NCBI RefSeq assembly: GCF_002237595.1
Contig: NZ_CP022529.1
Coordinates: forward strand, 5,548,001 to 5,612,000
DNA length: 64,000 nucleotides
Reading direction: 5' to 3'
From: Labrenzia sp. VG12
GTDB taxonomy: Bacteria > Pseudomonadota > Alphaproteobacteria > Rhizobiales > Stappiaceae
The position numbers and the translations under genes are program-made. A model generated the notes under the pieces. That model was not told the origin of the DNA and searched no databases. It saw nothing but the letters and a program-made list of their open reading frames with translations. Numbering within the stretch: the first letter of the stretch is position 1; each line of letters begins with the position of its first letter. Positions 50,010 through 57,623 of the stretch are shown in pieces.

Positions 50010-51518
50010 ATGTCCAACAACACCAACCCGTTTCAACAGGCGGCGCGCCGTGTGCGTCTAGCGCCGTCACATCCGCTCGAAGTCTTTACCGATGCGGTGA
50101 AGGCGGTCGATCGGCTGATCGAGATCTTCGAAGCCAACACGGCGTTTCTGCGCGGCCATTTTCAGGACCTCCTGGAGGGCAAGGAACTGGAAGGCCGGTA
50201 CCGCGCTTTTTACCCGCAGGTGCAGATCATCACCGACAGCCATGTGCGGCTCGACAGCCGACTGTCCTATGGTTTTGTATCCAAGCCCGGAACACATGCC
50301 TCGACGATCACGCGGCCGGACCTATTCCGCAACTATCTGATCACGCAGCTGTCGCTGCTGATGAACAACCATGACGTTCCGCTTCTGATCGGTGACAGCG
50401 ACATGCCGATCCCGCTGCATTTTGCGTTCTATGACGGAACCCACGTGGAAGGCGGTGCTGCAGCGGCCAATCTCGACCGGCCGCTGGCGGACATGTTCGA
50501 TCTGCCGGATCTGACCGTAATGGACGATTCCATTGCCAACGGCACCTATGAACCGGTGGACGGCGTGATGCCGCTGGCGTCCTTCACGGCACCGCGCGTC
50601 GACTATTCCCTGCACCGGCTGCAGCACTATACGGCAACGCGCGCCGAGCATTTCCAGAACTACGTGCTCTTCACCAACTACCAGTTCTATATCGACGAAT
50701 TCTGCCGCATGTCACACGAGCTGCTGGCCGATCCGGACAGTGGTTACGAGGCATTCGTGTCGCCGGGCAATCTGGTGATCGAAGCCGGTCAGAGCGAACC
50801 TTGCAGCGGCGAGGAGCCGGCAAAGTTGCCGCAGATGCCGGCCTATCACCTGAAACGGGCCGATGGCAGCGGCATCACCATGGTCAATATCGGGGTTGGC
50901 CCGTCCAACGCGAAGACCATTACGGACCACATCGCCGTGCTCCGGCCGCATGTCTGGTTGATGCTCGGTCACTGCGCGGGTCTCAGGAACAGCCAGACGC
51001 TGGGTGACTACGTGCTTGCGCACGGATATGTGCGCGACGACAACGTTCTCAACCAGGACCTGCCGGTCTGGGTGCCGATCCCGCCGCTCGCCGAGGTACA
51101 GGTCGCCCTGGAAGATGCGGTTTCGGAAATCACCGGCATTGACGGTTATGAACTGAAACGTCTCATGCGCACCGGGACCGTGGTATCACTCGACAACCGC
51201 AACTGGGAACTCTGGGACCAGCCGGAGCTGGTCAAGCGCTTCTCCCAGTCCAGGGCGATTGCCCTCGACATGGAATCGGCAACGATCGCTGCCAACGGTT
51301 TCCGCTTCCGCGTCCCTTACGGCACGCTTCTGTGTATTTCCGACAAGCCGCTGCACGGTGAACTGAAACTCCCCGGCATGGCGACGGATTTCTACAAGCG
51401 CCAGGTGGCCCAGCATCTCCAGATCGGTATCAGGGCCATGGAAAAGATGCGCGACATGACAGCGGAACGGCTGCATTCCCGCAAACTGCGAAGCTTTGCG
51501 GAAACGGCGTTTCAGTAA
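50010..51518 (+). CDS. amn: AMP nucleosidase
   Basis: Hydrolyses AMP to adenine and ribose 5-phosphate, controlling adenylate pools. It has 502 residues: an N-terminal domain of the AMN family (about 20-190) and a C-terminal nucleoside-phosphorylase fold (GITMVNIGVGPSNAKTITDHIAVL, GHCAGLRNSQTLGDYVLAHGYVRDD, AIALDMESATIAANGFRFRVPYGTLLCISDKPLHGE). ATG 50010 follows AAGGAGA at 49998-50004. Divergent from the ABC transporter operon, with a terminator directly after. Confidence 0.95.
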   Translation: MSNNTNPFQQAARRVRLAPSHPLEVFTDAVKAVDRLIEIFEANTAFLRGHFQDLLEGKELEGRYRAFYPQVQIITDSHVRLDSRLSYGFVSKPGTHASTITRPDLFRNYLITQLSLLMNNHDVPLLIGDSDMPIPLHFAFYDGTHVEGGAAAANLDRPLADMFDLPDLTVMDDSIANGTYEPVDGVMPLASFTAPRVDYSLHRLQHYTATRAEHFQNYVLFTNYQFYIDEFCRMSHELLADPDSGYEAFVSPGNLVIEAGQSEPCSGEEPAKLPQMPAYHLKRADGSGITMVNIGVGPSNAKTITDHIAVLRPHVWLMLGHCAGLRNSQTLGDYVLAHGYVRDDNVLNQDLPVWVPIPPLAEVQVALEDAVSEITGIDGYELKRLMRTGTVVSLDNRNWELWDQPELVKRFSQSRAIALDMESATIAANGFRFRVPYGTLLCISDKPLHGELKLPGMATDFYKRQVAQHLQIGIRAMEKMRDMTAERLHSRKLRSFAETAFQ

Positions 51519-51525
51519 GGCAGAC

Positions 51526-51558
51526 AAAAAGCGCGGCCCGGGGCCGCGCTTTTTTTTA
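51526..51558. terminator. bidirectional terminator
   Basis: AAAAAGCGCGGCCC / GGGCCGCGCTTTTTTTT hairpin between the convergent amn and bfr genes. Confidence 0.9.
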
Positions 51559-51577
51559 CGTTTCGGAGGCGGAAATA

Positions 51578-52063
51578 TTACTCGGCTTCGTCGGCCGGCG
51601 CGGCGTTCAGCATGCCGTAGCGCTCGACGCCGATCTTCTCCAGCAGCTCAAGCTGGGTTTCCAGGAAGTCGATGTGACCTTCCTCGTCCTTCAGCAGCTC
51701 TTCAAAGATCGCCATGGATACGTAATCGCCTTCTTCCCGGCAGACTTCACGGGATTTGGAGTAGGCCGTGCGGGCGTCGTATTCGCCAGCAAGATCCGAT
51801 TCCAGCACTTCCTTGATGTTCTGACCGATGCGCAGCGGTGCAACCTTCTGCATGTTCGGGTGGCCTTCAAGGAAGATGATGCGGTCGGTGAGCTTGTCCG
51901 CGTGTTGCATTTCCTCGATGGATTCCTCGCGCTCCTTCTTGGCAAGGCGCGCATAGCCCCAGTCCGCCAGGAGACGGTAGTGCAGCCAGTACTGGTTGAT
52001 CGCGCCGAGCTCCAGAAACAGAGCTTCGTTCAGGCAATCGATGACTTTTTGACTTCCCTTCAT
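51578..52063 (-). CDS. bfr: bacterioferritin
   Basis: Iron-storage protein forming a 24-mer shell that oxidises and stores iron. 161 residues. The ferroxidase ligands Glu18, Glu51 and His54 and the heme ligand Met52 are visible (FLELGAINQYW; IEEMQHADKL), with DEEGHIDFLETQ for the later Glu and His. AGGAGGG precedes the ATG on the minus strand. A palindrome of Irr type sits 35 bases upstream, so it is probably repressed when iron or heme is low. Confidence 0.96.
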   Translation of the reverse strand: MKGSQKVIDCLNEALFLELGAINQYWLHYRLLADWGYARLAKKEREESIEEMQHADKLTDRIIFLEGHPNMQKVAPLRIGQNIKEVLESDLAGEYDARTAYSKSREVCREEGDYVSMAIFEELLKDEEGHIDFLETQLELLEKIGVERYGMLNAAPADEAE

Positions 52064-52097
52064 GGCAACCCTCCTGAGAGCCTCTCATTGCTATAGA

Positions 52098-52112
52098 TTA
52101 GAATAATTCTAA
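52098..52112. promoter_or_regulatory. Irr-type iron control element upstream of bfr
   Basis: TTAGAATAATTCTAA is a perfect palindrome matching the iron control element (TTTAGAA-N-TTCTAAA type) bound by Irr in rhizobia and relatives. It lies 35 bases before the bfr ATG, within the expected promoter. Confidence 0.75.
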
Positions 52113-52263
52113 GAAAGAGTTCTGAACTGATTTACGCCATATGTCCAGCCGTGGTTCAGACATTTTCCGATTTTCTGGCGCGTCAGGGCAGACCTTACTC
52201 CAAATAAGACACCCTGCAAGTCTTTCAGGAAAAAGAGTTTTTGCGAGCGAGTTGCAAAAACAA

Positions 52264-52291
52264 AGGCGCGGTCTCGGGAGAGACCGCGCCT
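52264..52291 (-). terminator. terminator of the fasciclin gene
   Basis: AGGCGCGGTCTC-GGGA-GAGACCGCGCCT, a perfect 12-base stem, with TTTGTTTTTGC following on the minus strand. Confidence 0.85.
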
Positions 52292-52338
52292 GTTGCCGGC
52301 ACTTGGGTCGGGGGGCGGTTCAGGTGCCGGGCAAGTGC

Positions 52339-52821
52339 TTAGGACTGCGGCAGGATCACGGTGTCGATCACGTGAATGACGCCGTTGGAAGCTTCCACGT
52401 CTGCAGCGACGACAGTTGCGTTGTCGACCTTGACACCATCGGTGGCATCGACGGAGATTTCGCCGCCCTGGACGGAGGCAACTTCAGCCTTCTTGCCGGC
52501 AATGTCGGACGACATCACCTTGCCCGGCACGACGTGGTAGGTCAGGACAGCGATCAGCTGATCCTTGTTTTCCGGCTTCAGGAGATTCTCAACCGTGCCT
52601 TCCGGCAGTTTGGCGAAGGCTTCGTCGGTTGGGGCGAAGACAGTGAACGGGCCATCGCCTTTCAAGGTATCGACAAGGCCAGCGGCCTGAACGGCGGCAA
52701 CCAGGGTGTTGAAGGATCCTGCACCGACGGCCGTGTCGACAATGTCCTTGCTGCCTGCCTTGGCGGCACTCAGCGGCAGAACGAGAAGAAGGGCAAATAC
52801 CAGTTTCTGAATCAGTTTCAT
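52339..52821 (-). CDS. exported fasciclin (FAS1) domain protein
   Basis: A 160-residue secreted protein with a signal peptide (MKLIQKLVFALLLVLPLSAAKA) and one FAS1 domain: GSFNTLVAAVQAAGLVDTL, GPFTVFAPTDEAFAKLP, LTYHVVPGKVMSSD and NGVIHVIDTVILP. FAS1 proteins mediate adhesion or surface interactions, and the bacterial forms are poorly characterised. Monocistronic, with its own terminator. Confidence 0.93.
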   Translation of the reverse strand: MKLIQKLVFALLLVLPLSAAKAGSKDIVDTAVGAGSFNTLVAAVQAAGLVDTLKGDGPFTVFAPTDEAFAKLPEGTVENLLKPENKDQLIAVLTYHVVPGKVMSSDIAGKKAEVASVQGGEISVDATDGVKVDNATVVAADVEASNGVIHVIDTVILPQS

Positions 52822-53042
52822 GTTCGACTCCCACTTGCTTCACACAGACAAAGGGACGGGGTGTCGGGAAACGGCATTTCCCGAGCACGATCAAGGATTT
52901 GATCAAGAGCCTGTGTTGCTGGAATTACGGCACCTTGCAGCGGATGGATGAGGAAAAACTGCTTTTCGATTTTCCCGGCTAAACGACTGATCCAATCAGC
53001 CTTGTTCTGCGTTGCGCGTCCGCGAACTGAATCACGCGCCGT

Positions 53043-53591
53043 CTATCGGAAGCGCGGCCCATGGCTCCAGCAGGTCAGAGAATAGCGTGTGCCGCGCTGC
53101 ACGGGCACCACACGATGCAACATGAAACTGGCAAACAGCGTGGCGCTGCCCTGGTCACGTGCCGCCGTCATCACCTTGTGACCGAGATTGATCTCAAGTC
53201 CGCCGCCCTCATAAGCATCCGGCGCCGACAGCTGCGTGACAATGGTCGCCTTGCGAAACTGCGCGATCGGGCCTTCGCCGATGTCCGAATGCCAGTCGTA
53301 GTGGCCTTCTTCGCTTTCGTCATAGACCGCGACCTGGAGCTTCTCCCGGAAGTCCGAGATGTTGAAATCGAAGACTTCGCGGTTTGCCTTGGCAACGGCC
53401 CCCATGATCCGTTGCATCACCCAGGCGGCCGGTCCCTCGTCATCTAGCCAGCTGATTTTCGCCCGGCGGATCTCGCGCTGCTGCTGCCCGCCGACAAGTC
53501 CGCCACTGTCCTGCAGTTCGGTCTGGCTCAGTCGGATGATTTCAGCGCACTCTTCTGCGGAGAAAAGGGCGTCTTGTGTATGCGTGAACAT
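53043..53591 (-). CDS. PiuC-like Fe(II)/2-oxoglutarate hydroxylase
   Basis: A 182-residue dioxygenase of the PiuC/PKHD type. The iron facial triad is in HYDWHSDIGEG (His-x-Asp) and FMLHRVVPVQRGTRYSLTCW (distal His; the Arg binds 2-oxoglutarate). PiuC genes usually lie beside siderophore-receptor genes, but none is here. The frame opens to 53699, and the start MFTHTQDALFSAEE at 53591 matches the family length better. The substrate is unknown. Confidence 0.88.
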   Translation of the reverse strand: MFTHTQDALFSAEECAEIIRLSQTELQDSGGLVGGQQQREIRRAKISWLDDEGPAAWVMQRIMGAVAKANREVFDFNISDFREKLQVAVYDESEEGHYDWHSDIGEGPIAQFRKATIVTQLSAPDAYEGGGLEINLGHKVMTAARDQGSATLFASFMLHRVVPVQRGTRYSLTCWSHGPRFR

Positions 53592-53756
53592 GGGATCTTC
53601 TATGTGGAACGGTTGCGGGACAGACCGCCCACACATAATGCCATCCGCAAGGCCCGTGAAGCCCTTGTTCCGGGCCTCGTTGCGGAGGACCGCCGGCAAG
53701 CTGTTGACATGCCGGGTCGCAGTGATTAGCTCAACGGCGTTTCAACACTTTGATAC

Positions 53757-54389
53757 GTGGGTTTGCCACGTTGTGACTTGATCAATTCCAAAATTTCGCA
53801 TGAGCAGTTGCTGGCCATCTACTGGCTGAACAACGATACCTTCCATGGCGCTTTTTCCGGTTTCCGTGACCGGCTGAGGGCATTCATTGCTTGTCTCGGC
53901 TTTGATGTGCCTGAGAGCGACTTTGAAAAAGTCGCTGCCATATTGGCAGGACGGTTCGTGAATGGTGATCCCGATGGCTGGGTCACAATGCAATGTTTCT
54001 ATGGGCACCCCCATACCATCTGGAACTTTATCATTGATGCCGTCGCCGCTGCGGAGAACGAAGATCAGCTGGCAAGGATTGCTGCCGGTCCCGCCGAGCA
54101 TCTGCTGACCTATTACGGCTCTTTGATCCCTCTGTTTGAAAGACAGGCAAAACACGATCAGAAATTTGCGCGCATGCTAACCGGCGTCTGGCGCCACAAG
54201 ATGTGCGACGAGGTCTGGAACCGCCTCAGAAAGATCCAGTCGGGGCAACAAGGACTGGACGGCAAGCCTTTCAGGGTTCTTCCCGAAGACTGGATGTCGG
54301 ACACATTGAGCGAAGAAGACCGCACCACCCGGGACAAGGAACGTTTCCAGCGAACTGCCGAAGATCAATGGGAGGTTCGGAAGGCTTAG
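53757..54389 (+). CDS. DUF6869-like protein of unknown function
   Basis: A protein of up to 210 residues. Its middle (AAGPAEHLLTYYGSLIP...FARMLTGVWRHKMCDEVWNRL) resembles DUF6869 domains, which have no known function. The N-terminus (EQLLAIYWLNNDTFHGAFSGF) is helical. The start is uncertain: GTG 53757 or TTG 53778, neither with a ribosome site. The DNA is less GC-rich than its surroundings. The stop codon TAG (54387-54389) is formed by the first bases of the MITE copy 2, so the original C-terminus may have been different. Confidence 0.65.
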   Translation: MGLPRCDLINSKISHEQLLAIYWLNNDTFHGAFSGFRDRLRAFIACLGFDVPESDFEKVAAILAGRFVNGDPDGWVTMQCFYGHPHTIWNFIIDAVAAAENEDQLARIAAGPAEHLLTYYGSLIPLFERQAKHDQKFARMLTGVWRHKMCDEVWNRLRKIQSGQQGLDGKPFRVLPEDWMSDTLSEEDRTTRDKERFQRTAEDQWEVRKA

Positions 54390-54657
54390 AGCACTTCCCG
54401 GCTAGATTGGCTCACTCTGCCGAGGCTGGTTTGGTTCAAGGTCAAGGAGTTTGACGAAGAGCGTGCTGGCCGCACGGTCGAGGCAATTTCCGCAGGCATT
54501 GGGCCAAACCGGCCCGGCCCTCCGGGTTTGTGTCTGGCGGACACCTGCTTTGTCGAGACGCTTGCCCATAGCCCCGCTATGGACTTCACGCCCCTCCGCG
54601 CAGATCGTCTCGCCAGACTTCAAACAGAGTGAGCCAATCTAGCCGGGAAGTGCTCTA
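54387..54657 (-). mobile_element. 271-bp MITE-like element, copy 2
   Basis: Inverted relative to copy 1 and identical in length. The 33-base terminal inverted repeats (54387-54419 and 54625-54657) are perfect, starting TAGAGCACTTCCCGG. TA dinucleotides at both outer ends are consistent with a TA target duplication, as with IS630/Tc1-type transposases. It abuts the coding region upstream. The following 180 bases (54658-54837) up to mutY show no gene. Confidence 0.88.
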
Positions 54658-54837
54658 GCCGCACTTCGGCAGAAGCCGGGAAGAACTGTCTTTATCGCTT
54701 TTAAGAGCTGATTGAGAAGCAGTCCGATGAATAGACCAGCCGGTTCTGGTATTTATCGGCACTGGCCTTGATCGAACTCCTGAGAGCCCTTGGCTCAGTC
54801 TTGGCAATAGCGAGAAGATCGATTGAGCCGGACGGCG

Positions 54838-55917
54838 TCAATCAAGCGCCGCCGACAACACCTTGCGCATCACGGTTGGCAGGGCTTCCTCGCCGAGTTC
54901 CTGCGGGGAAGACCACCAGCTGCCTGCAAGCACCGTGGTCTGGGTGGGTATGAGGTCGGCGCGAAACACGGACAGTTTCAGGTGAAAATGGGTGAATGTG
55001 TGCGTGACCTGTTTGACCTGCTTCTCCCAGGGCGCTGCAAAGGGAACTGCATCAAGAGCCGTTTCTCCGATAAATCCCTCCGACCATTCGGTTCCAGGCA
55101 CTTCCGTCATGCCGCCCAACAGCCCCTTTGGCGGACGCCGCCTCAGCAACACGGATCCGGTGTTGATATCCACGGCGACAAAGGCTGCCCCAAAACGGGT
55201 CGGCTTTTCTTTCTTGGGCGCCTTGCGCGGCAGGGTTTCCGCAAACGGGCTGGACTGCACCGCACAAATCTCGCGCCAGGGACACAGGCCGCAGGCCGGT
55301 TTCTTCGGGGTGCAGATGGTTGCGCCCAGATCCATGACCGCCTGGGCAAAATCTCCGGGTCGTGCATCCGGCGTCAGTGTTGCCATCCTGGCCTTGATGT
55401 CCGGTTTGGCATCCGGCAGCGGCGTCTCGATCTGAAAAAGACGTGTCAGCACACGTTCGACATTGCCATCGACCACGGCGGCGTGCCGGTCAAAGGCAAT
55501 GGTTGCGATGGCCGCAGCCGTATAGGGGCCGATGCCCGGCAGTTTCAAAAGCGTGGCTTCATCTGCGGGAAAGCGTCCGTCATGCTCCGCCGCGATTGTT
55601 TCCGCGCATTTTTTCAGGTTGCGGGCCCGTGAGTAATAACCAAGACCCGCCCAGGCCTTCATCACGTCTTCTTCCGGCGCCGCCGCGAGATCTTCCACGG
55701 TCGGCCAGAGCGAAACGAATTTTTCGAAATAGGATTTCACCGCGGCAACGGTCGTTTGCTGCAGCATGATTTCAGACAGCCAGACCCGGTAGGGATCCGG
55801 AACTTCGCCGTGTTTCCGGTTGTCCGGGCTGACGCGCCAGGGAAGCGTGCGGGCGTGCCGGTCATACCAGGCAAGCAGCAATTGGCTTGGAGAAGCAGTT
55901 GCCATGTGATCAATCAT
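54838..55917 (-). CDS. mutY: A/G-specific adenine glycosylase
   Basis: Removes adenine mispaired with 8-oxoguanine. It has 359 residues. Catalytic Glu49 is in WLSEIMLQQTT, the helix-hairpin-helix is LPGIGPYTAAAI, the aspartate is in VVDGNVERVL, and the 4Fe-4S motif CTPKKPACGLCPWREIC has the standard Cys spacing 6-2-5. The C-terminal NUDIX-like domain (about 235-350) recognises 8-oxoG. Start 55917; ATG 55905 is possible. Divergent from DUF721. Confidence 0.96.
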   Translation of the reverse strand: MIDHMATASPSQLLLAWYDRHARTLPWRVSPDNRKHGEVPDPYRVWLSEIMLQQTTVAAVKSYFEKFVSLWPTVEDLAAAPEEDVMKAWAGLGYYSRARNLKKCAETIAAEHDGRFPADEATLLKLPGIGPYTAAAIATIAFDRHAAVVDGNVERVLTRLFQIETPLPDAKPDIKARMATLTPDARPGDFAQAVMDLGATICTPKKPACGLCPWREICAVQSSPFAETLPRKAPKKEKPTRFGAAFVAVDINTGSVLLRRRPPKGLLGGMTEVPGTEWSEGFIGETALDAVPFAAPWEKQVKQVTHTFTHFHLKLSVFRADLIPTQTTVLAGSWWSSPQELGEEALPTVMRKVLSAALD

Positions 55918-56090
55918 GTTTGTTGTGGTGAAAAGCGATCGGAAGCTCTGGATAGCCTGGGGACAACTTGACGGCTTTCAATGCAGGCTCCAGCTTCGGA
56001 AAAGTATTCGTCGTCATTTTGTCGTATTCTATTGCGAGATATCACCTCGATCCGCACCCCGACCGGCAGATTGCCGAACGGGCGGCTTGA

Positions 56091-56098
56091 GGAGGAGG
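56091..56098 (+). promoter_or_regulatory. strong ribosome site pointing to an AUC start
   Basis: GGAGGAGG lies 6 bases before ATC 56105-56107, which is in frame with the DUF721 gene. The annotated-style ATG 56141 has no ribosome site. In relatives an ATG would be expected at the ATC position. Confidence 0.5.
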
Positions 56099-56140
56099 TA
56101 GGCCATCAAACCGGCAAAGGCAAACCCTGCGCGCAAGCCC

Positions 56141-56638
56141 ATGGAGGCGAAACAGCTTTCCGACCTGGTCGGCAAGGCAATGACGCCCGTTTGCCGCAAG
56201 CGTGGATTTGCATCTGTCGACATCATTGCCTCCTGGGCCGACATTGTTGGCGAGCGGTATGGCACCCGTGTGCAGCCCGATCGTCTCAACTGGCCGCGCC
56301 AGCCGGATCGCAGCGATCCGGAAACACCGCCCGAGCCGGCAACGCTTGTCGTTCATACGGACGGCGCGACGGCCTTGATGCTGTCTCATGACAGCGCCCA
56401 GGTAATTGAGCGCATCAACACCTTCTATGGCTGGCGTGCCATCGGCCGGATCAAGATCCTGCAAAAGCCCGTACAGGTGAAGCGCCCGGCGCCGAAGAAA
56501 GCGCTGCGCGCCCTGACCCAGACCGAGGAAAAGCGGCTGGAGCAGAATCTGGAGGGCGTTGAAAATGACCGTCTGCGGCAGGCTCTCAAGAAGCTGGGCG
56601 CCCAGGTGATCGCGCGCAACACGGACAAGGCGGCCTGA
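56141..56638 (+). CDS. DUF721 (DciA-like) protein
   Basis: A 165-residue protein with a DUF721 domain (LVGKAMTPVCRKRGFASVDIIASWADIVGERYG, then ATLVVHTDGATALMLSHDSAQVIERINTFYG), related to DciA, the widespread loader of the replicative helicase DnaB. The C-terminal third is charged and helical. The conservative start is ATG 56141. A strong ribosome site before in-frame ATC 56105 suggests the true N-terminus is 12 residues longer, using an AUC start. It lies before a dsbA-like gene and smc. Confidence 0.88.
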   Translation: MEAKQLSDLVGKAMTPVCRKRGFASVDIIASWADIVGERYGTRVQPDRLNWPRQPDRSDPETPPEPATLVVHTDGATALMLSHDSAQVIERINTFYGWRAIGRIKILQKPVQVKRPAPKKALRALTQTEEKRLEQNLEGVENDRLRQALKKLGAQVIARNTDKAA

Positions 56639-56900
56639 AGCTGGGCGGTCTCGGTAACCTGTCAATAACATCACTGTGATGGCGGCTCTTGCACCGTCCT
56701 CTCTCCTGCCACATTTGATAAGCTTTGTTGACGCCGCATGCCTGAAAGGGCAGACACAGCAGTCAGCTGGTTCATCCTGCATTCAGCCGAAGACAGGTTA
56801 AAAGAACCACATAGGAATTCGACAAGTCGGTCTTCCGAACAGATGACCGTCTTTCGTGCGCCACCCGGCGCAGTGTTTGACATTTGACAGGACGATCCTC

Positions 56901-57536
56901 GTGACCCAGACCCGCAGACAGTTTCTCAAGACCACGGCCCTGGCGGCAGCCACGCTCAGCCTGGCCACAACCGGTTCGGCCTTTGCCCAGTCCGTCAACG
57001 AAGAGGAGCTCTTGAAGCCCGGTCCGCTTGGCGACAAGATCCTCGGCGACGAGAATGCACCGGTCACGATCGTGGAATATGCCTCCATGACCTGTGGCCA
57101 CTGTGCCAATTTCCACAAGAGCACCTGGCCGGAGCTGAAAAAGCAATATATCGAGACCGGCAAGGTGCGCTTCATTTTCCGCGAATTCCCGCTGGATCCG
57201 GTGGCCGCCGCCGCCTTCATGCTGGCCCGCTGCGCCCCTCAGGACAAATATTTCGAGATTGTGGACATCATGTTCGACAGCCAGCGCAGCTGGGCCTTCA
57301 CGGACAATCCGTATCAATCCCTGCTCGACTTTTCCAAGCAGATCGGATTTACACAGGAGTCCTTTGAGGAATGCTTGACAAACCAGGGTTTGCTTGACGC
57401 AGTGAATGCAGTGAAGGACCGTGGTGCGAACGAGTTTGGGGTGAACTCGACGCCGACATTCTTCATCAACGGCGAAAAGCACTCTGGGGCGCTGTCGATT
57501 GAGAACATGGGCAAGATCATCGAGGAAAACCTCTGA
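56901..57536 (+). CDS. Tat-exported DsbA-family thiol oxidoreductase
   Basis: A 212-residue periplasmic thioredoxin-fold protein of the DsbA/Com1 type. The active site is CGHC at 65-68 and the cis-Pro loop is NSTPTFFING. The leader MTQTRRQFLKTTALAAATLS has a twin-arginine pattern and a hydrophobic core, ending AFAQ, so export through Tat as a folded protein is likely. GTG 56901 follows AGGA by 8 bases. Probably a disulfide oxidase or isomerase. Its position before smc is common in Hyphomicrobiales. Confidence 0.92.
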   Translation: MTQTRRQFLKTTALAAATLSLATTGSAFAQSVNEEELLKPGPLGDKILGDENAPVTIVEYASMTCGHCANFHKSTWPELKKQYIETGKVRFIFREFPLDPVAAAAFMLARCAPQDKYFEIVDIMFDSQRSWAFTDNPYQSLLDFSKQIGFTQESFEECLTNQGLLDAVNAVKDRGANEFGVNSTPTFFINGEKHSGALSIENMGKIIEENL

Positions 57537-57623
57537 GCAGGCGATTGAAACGCGGGCCTTGAGTATCCCGTGTGATCTCAAGCCTGACATTCCGGCGTCC
57601 GAGCCCGGGAGGCCCGGACGCCG

